A DNA stretch of 6,457 bases from Anaerolineales bacterium (lineage in GTDB: Bacteria; Chloroflexota; Anaerolineae; 4572-78; J111): contig JAAUSP010000445.1 of the NCBI GenBank assembly GCA_012032575.1, forward strand, positions 1 to 6,457, written 5' to 3'. The position numbers and the translations under genes are program-made. This document shows positions 3,671 to 6,457 of this stretch, in pieces (positions within the stretch are counted from its first letter, which is position 1; each line of letters starts with the position of its first letter). Under the pieces are notes generated by a model, which saw only the letters and a program-made list of their open reading frames with translations, had not been told where the DNA came from and ran no database searches.

Positions 3671-6457
3671 TTGACCATTAATGCTCTGCCTGAAAACCTC
3701 AAAATTAATTCCCGGCTTCGTTCTCACCTGCTGTTGCTGCTGGTCTACTTTTTGTTGGCGGCAGCTTTAACCTGGCCCACCCTCTCCCATTTGACCACCC
3801 ACCTGCCCGGCGACGGCGGCGATGATCCGGCTATTGCCTGGAACTTTTGGTGGCTCAAACATGCTTTGCTCACCCTGGCCCAAAACCCCTTTCAAAGCGA
3901 CTTTCTTTTTTACCCCCTCGGCATCAACCTGGCTTTTTACACCCTGACCGTTCTCAACGCCGTCATCGCCCTCCCGCTGACCCTTAACCTGGGCGTAATT
4001 GCCGCCAGCAATTTGCATACCCTCTTTACCTTTGTCAGCGGCGGCTACGGCGCGTTTTTGCTGACCCGGTATGTATTAACGACTGCCGACCCATTAAAGG
4101 GCAGGGGGGCTTCTCCCCTGCTCCCCCGCCCCCCTGCCCCTCTGCTCTTCTTTAGCACGGCCCTGGCCAGCGGATTCTACGCCTTTGCCAGCAGCAAGTT
4201 GTTCTACGTAGCTTTGGGCCAATTTAACATTGCCAGCAGCCATTGGATTCCCTGGGCAGTGTTGTATATCCTGCGGATGCAGCGCCACCCGCGCCAACTT
4301 AAAAACGCCGTCATAGCCGGCCTTTTTTTTACCCTCCAGGCCTGGTCCGAACTCACCTATGCCTCATTCCTGGCCGTATTTATCGCCCTCTACTGGATTT
4401 ACGATTTCGCTGTGCGTGCCTTCGGCGGATTTACGATTTACGATTTACGATTTAAAGACATATCAAGTAATAAAAGCTCCCTGCCTGCTATCTACTATCA
4501 ACTATCCACTGTCCTCATCTTACTCCTCCTCATCCTCCTCGGCCTCAGTCCGATTCTGGCCCAAATGCTGCCCGACATGCAGGCTGAAGGCGATTTTCTG
4601 GTGGAAGGCAGCGGCTTTGCCGACGCTTTTAGCGCCGATGCGCTGGGTTTTGTCATCCCCACCCTGCACCATCCCTGGCTGGGCCAGCTTATTCACCAGA
4701 CCAACATTCAAGCCTTCGACAAGGGGCAGCATATTTTTGTCGGTTTTGTCCTGCTCGGCTTGCTGCTGATAGCCCTGCCGACCGGCTACCGCCGCCCCGA
4801 ATTGCGTTTCTGGCTGATCGCCAGTGCTGTTTTTGGCCTGCTCTGCCTCGGCCCGATTATCACGGTTGATGGCTACGCGACCGGCCTGCCCGGCCCGTTC
4901 AGTCTGCTCCAGCAGCTTCCCTTCTTCAAAGGCAATCGCTATCCCAGCCGGTACAGCGTCATGCTCCTCCTGAGTTTGAGTGTTGTGGCCGCGTTTGCGC
5001 TGGTTCAACTCAGCCAGTGGGCTAATCATCAGTGGTCAATAATCAACAATCAACGATCAACAACCCCTAATCCATCTACCATCCACTATCCTCTATTCGC
5101 TGTCATTCTCTTCCTCTTCCTCTTCGAACATCTCTCCACCCCCCTGCCCCAATCCGATATGCGGGTTCCGCCGGCCTATCAAACCATCGCCGCCGCGCCG
5201 GGCGACTTCACCGTGCTGGATATTCCTTTTGCCTGGCGCAACGGCTTTCGCATCACCGGGGCGCTGACCACCCAGTTTATGTTCGGCCAGTTCTACCAGA
5301 CCACCCACCAAAAACGGCTGCTGCAAGGCAACACCAGCCGCAATCCTGCCTTTAAATTTCAATATTTCACCGACGCGCCGGTCATTGACTCCCTGCTGGC
5401 CCTGGAAACGGGCCACCCTTTACCCCCGGAACAGCAGGGGACTGACCGGGCCATCGCTGCCGAAGTTCTGGCCTTTTTCAACATCAAATATATCGTCGTC
5501 CGGCCTTACCAATACGATACCTTCGACGGGCAGCAAAATATCACTGTGACCGAACAGGCGGTCATTCCCTACATAGAGAGTGTGCTGCCGGTCGAAAAGA
5601 TACACGACGAGGCGGCAATCAAAATCTATCGCGTGACCTCTGTTGAGGAGTCCGAACGAAAAGCCAACCTCCAAATCGACTCTGCGTCGCCCCTGGCCCC
5701 ATTGTATTTCGGTGAGGGGTGGGGACTGTTGACTCCCGGCCAATCCATCACCGCCCAACGTCAAGCAGTCCGGCTGCTGCTGCCCCTCACCGGCGACGCC
5801 CAGCGCATCACCCTGCGACTGCGTTTGCCCGAAGGAATCGGGACTTTGGTTCAGTCGCTTTCCCTGGAACTGAACGGCTGGCAGTCGCCGACCCAGGCTG
5901 TGAGCGCAGACTGGCAGGAGCTAATATTTGAACTGCCTGCGGGTGTCGCCCGGCCCGGCTTGAATGACGTGTGGCTGCATTTTGCCGGGACGACTCCCAT
6001 CCAGACGCCCCAGATAACCGTTTTAAGCGCCGGGGAGGAAGTGGGCGACTTCGGCCACATCTTTGTCAACGGGCGCGACGTTTCGCCCAACCAGCGCGGC
6101 TATAATGTCGCCATAATTCAGCCGGATGGTACGCTCCATACAGCTAACTTCGACACCCATCTCGACCCCGCAGCTTCCGCCGCCCTGACCCGCCTCCTCG
6201 CCTCTTCGCCTCCCGAAGCCTTCCTCGCCCTCGCCGCCGCCGACGAAGCCAGCGCCCACCTGAGCGAAGAAGCGGTCCATGCCCTGCAAACCCTCGGTGC
6301 AGCCGCCGATTTACGCGGCTGCTTTCGGTGCAGTCACGCTTTTATCCGCACCCCGTCCGGCCAAACCTTTGAGGCGTTCGATGCGCTGCATCCGGTTGGT
6401 GTGACCACGGGGCTGGGACTGACCGAGCCACAAGTCGCGGCGGAGGTGGAGTGGATT
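3671..6457 (+). CDS. Multi-pass GT-C-type membrane protein with C-terminal ILEI/FAM3-like domain, partial at 3' end
   Basis: One frame is open from 3578 to the window end with no stop. I start it at TTG 3671, which has GGCGGA 9 bases upstream and lies after the predicted promoter; there is no in-frame ATG near the start. About ten membrane segments are visible (residues 20-38, 87-108, 114-136, 158-180, 214-250, 281-300, 354-374, 378-397, 428-450, 475-486). The first outer loop carries GDGGDD (D48, D51, D52), placed like the catalytic acidic loop of GT-C glycosyltransferases, followed by FYPLGINL. A soluble region has VLDIPF (515-520) and FFNIKYIVV (602-610), typical of related envelope proteins. 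Residues about 790-929 fit the ILEI/FAM3 domain: RGYNVAII, NFDTH, AADEAS, LSEEAVHALQTLG, SHAFI. It probably transfers or handles sugars at the outer face of the membrane; substrate unknown. Three in-frame repeat insertions lie in loops. Confidence 0.85.
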   Translation, partial: MTINALPENLKINSRLRSHLLLLLVYFLLAAALTWPTLSHLTTHLPGDGGDDPAIAWNFWWLKHALLTLAQNPFQSDFLFYPLGINLAFYTLTVLNAVIALPLTLNLGVIAASNLHTLFTFVSGGYGAFLLTRYVLTTADPLKGRGASPLLPRPPAPLLFFSTALASGFYAFASSKLFYVALGQFNIASSHWIPWAVLYILRMQRHPRQLKNAVIAGLFFTLQAWSELTYASFLAVFIALYWIYDFAVRAFGGFTIYDLRFKDISSNKSSLPAIYYQLSTVLILLLLILLGLSPILAQMLPDMQAEGDFLVEGSGFADAFSADALGFVIPTLHHPWLGQLIHQTNIQAFDKGQHIFVGFVLLGLLLIALPTGYRRPELRFWLIASAVFGLLCLGPIITVDGYATGLPGPFSLLQQLPFFKGNRYPSRYSVMLLLSLSVVAAFALVQLSQWANHQWSIINNQRSTTPNPSTIHYPLFAVILFLFLFEHLSTPLPQSDMRVPPAYQTIAAAPGDFTVLDIPFAWRNGFRITGALTTQFMFGQFYQTTHQKRLLQGNTSRNPAFKFQYFTDAPVIDSLLALETGHPLPPEQQGTDRAIAAEVLAFFNIKYIVVRPYQYDTFDGQQNITVTEQAVIPYIESVLPVEKIHDEAAIKIYRVTSVEESERKANLQIDSASPLAPLYFGEGWGLLTPGQSITAQRQAVRLLLPLTGDAQRITLRLRLPEGIGTLVQSLSLELNGWQSPTQAVSADWQELIFELPAGVARPGLNDVWLHFAGTTPIQTPQITVLSAGEEVGDFGHIFVNGRDVSPNQRGYNVAIIQPDGTLHTANFDTHLDPAASAALTRLLASSPPEAFLALAAADEASAHLSEEAVHALQTLGAAADLRGCFRCSHAFIRTPSGQTFEAFDALHPVGVTTGLGLTEPQVAAEVEWI
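4099..4139. repeat. GC-rich 12-bp inverted repeat inside the membrane protein gene
   Basis: GGGCAGGGGGGC (4099-4110) is the exact reverse complement of GCCCCCCTGCCC (4128-4139), with a 17-base C-rich loop. It is read in frame as a Pro/Gly/Arg-rich stretch (KGRGASPLLPRPPAP, about residues 143-157) between membrane segments 3 and 4. Base composition is unlike the flanking coding sequence, which suggests an inserted element. Confidence 0.8.
4115..4140 (-). other. Potential G-quadruplex on the template strand
   Basis: The minus strand carries four G runs of 4, 6, 5 and 4 (complements of 4137-4140, 4129-4134, 4123-4127 and 4115-4118), separated by loops of 2, 1 and 4 bases. This satisfies the usual G4 pattern. 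It overlaps the inverted repeat, so hairpin and quadruplex would be alternatives. Being on the template strand, it could slow transcription. Confidence 0.55.
4428..4455 (+). repeat. Heptanucleotide tandem repeat, GATTTAC x3 plus GATTTAA
   Basis: Three exact copies of GATTTAC (4428-4434, 4435-4441, 4442-4448) and a fourth with one change (4449-4455), inside the membrane protein gene. Translated as GFTIYDLRFK across three rotating frames. A 13-bp copy of GGATTTACGATTT also occurs 32 bp upstream at 4395-4407. Change by one unit would shift the reading frame. Confidence 0.85.
4490..4510 (+). repeat. Heptanucleotide tandem repeat, ATCnACT x3
   Basis: ATCTACT, ATCAACT and ATCCACT in a row, decaying at 4511 (GTCC). 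It encodes IYYQLST just before a very hydrophobic segment. It shares unit length and style with the tract at 5035-5097. Confidence 0.7.
5035..5097 (+). repeat. Degenerate heptanucleotide tract in the membrane protein gene
   Basis: Nine 7-mers can be laid out: GTCAATA, ATCAACA, ATCAACG, ATCAACA, then decayed units such as ATCCATC, TACCATC and CACTATC. The first part is clear, the last part looser. It is AT-rich within GC-richer coding sequence and encodes a polar linker (SIINNQRSTTPNPSTIHYP, about residues 457-474) between two membrane segments. Confidence 0.65.

Noticed and set aside
3681..3770. ATG at 3681 as start of a small Cys-rich leader peptide
   Set aside because: It is out of frame with the large gene, lacks a good ribosome site, and its CCCC run is just the shifted reading of CTG Leu codons.
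4520..5029. Long reading frame on the minus strand opposite the membrane protein
   Set aside because: Its protein is Gln/Glu-rich and low in complexity, as expected of the complement of a Leu-rich membrane gene; no ribosome site or family is seen.

Overview
The window looks like a piece of a Chloroflexota (Anaerolineae-like) genome. This rests on recognition of the protein set and its style: REC-Roadblock fusions, a membrane-anchored Cas4-like nuclease, a GT-C-type membrane protein, and heptanucleotide repeats scattered through genes. It is not based on a marker gene. There are no RNA genes, insertion sequences or CRISPR arrays.

Layout. (1) 1-547, plus: a PD-(D/E)XK nuclease of the Cas4/Dna2 type. 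Its N-terminal membrane anchor sits in a different frame from the catalytic part, with the break at a T6 run. (2) 557-2241, minus: two tandem paralogous response regulators, each a receiver domain fused to a Roadblock/LC7 domain, overlapping by ATGA and ending 9 bp from the nuclease stop. (3) 2242-2457: a divergent promoter region with a strong sigma70-type promoter on each strand. (4) 2458-2886, plus: osmC, a peroxide-reducing peroxiredoxin, closed by a textbook terminator. (5) 2968-3063: a 96-bp nested inverted-repeat element. (6) 3099-3476, minus: a small all-helical protein of unknown function with an internal duplication. (7) 3477-3670: back-to-back divergent promoters. (8) 3671 to the window end, plus: a large multi-pass membrane protein of GT-C glycosyltransferase style, over 929 residues and cut by the window edge, ending in an ILEI/FAM3-type domain. 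It is easy to miss because it has neither an ATG start nor a stop inside the window.

The most unusual material is in the large membrane gene. Its reading frame passes without a break through three low-complexity DNA insertions. One is a GC-rich 12-bp inverted repeat with quadruplex potential on the complementary strand. The other two regions are built of 7-bp repeats, which are not multiples of three. All lie in loops between membrane segments. Similar heptamers appear at the extreme left end of the window.

The genes do not form one pathway. The two regulators form an operon and probably act together. osmC is an independent stress gene. The membrane protein probably acts in envelope glycan or lipid modification. 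The regulator pair and osmC share only their promoter region.
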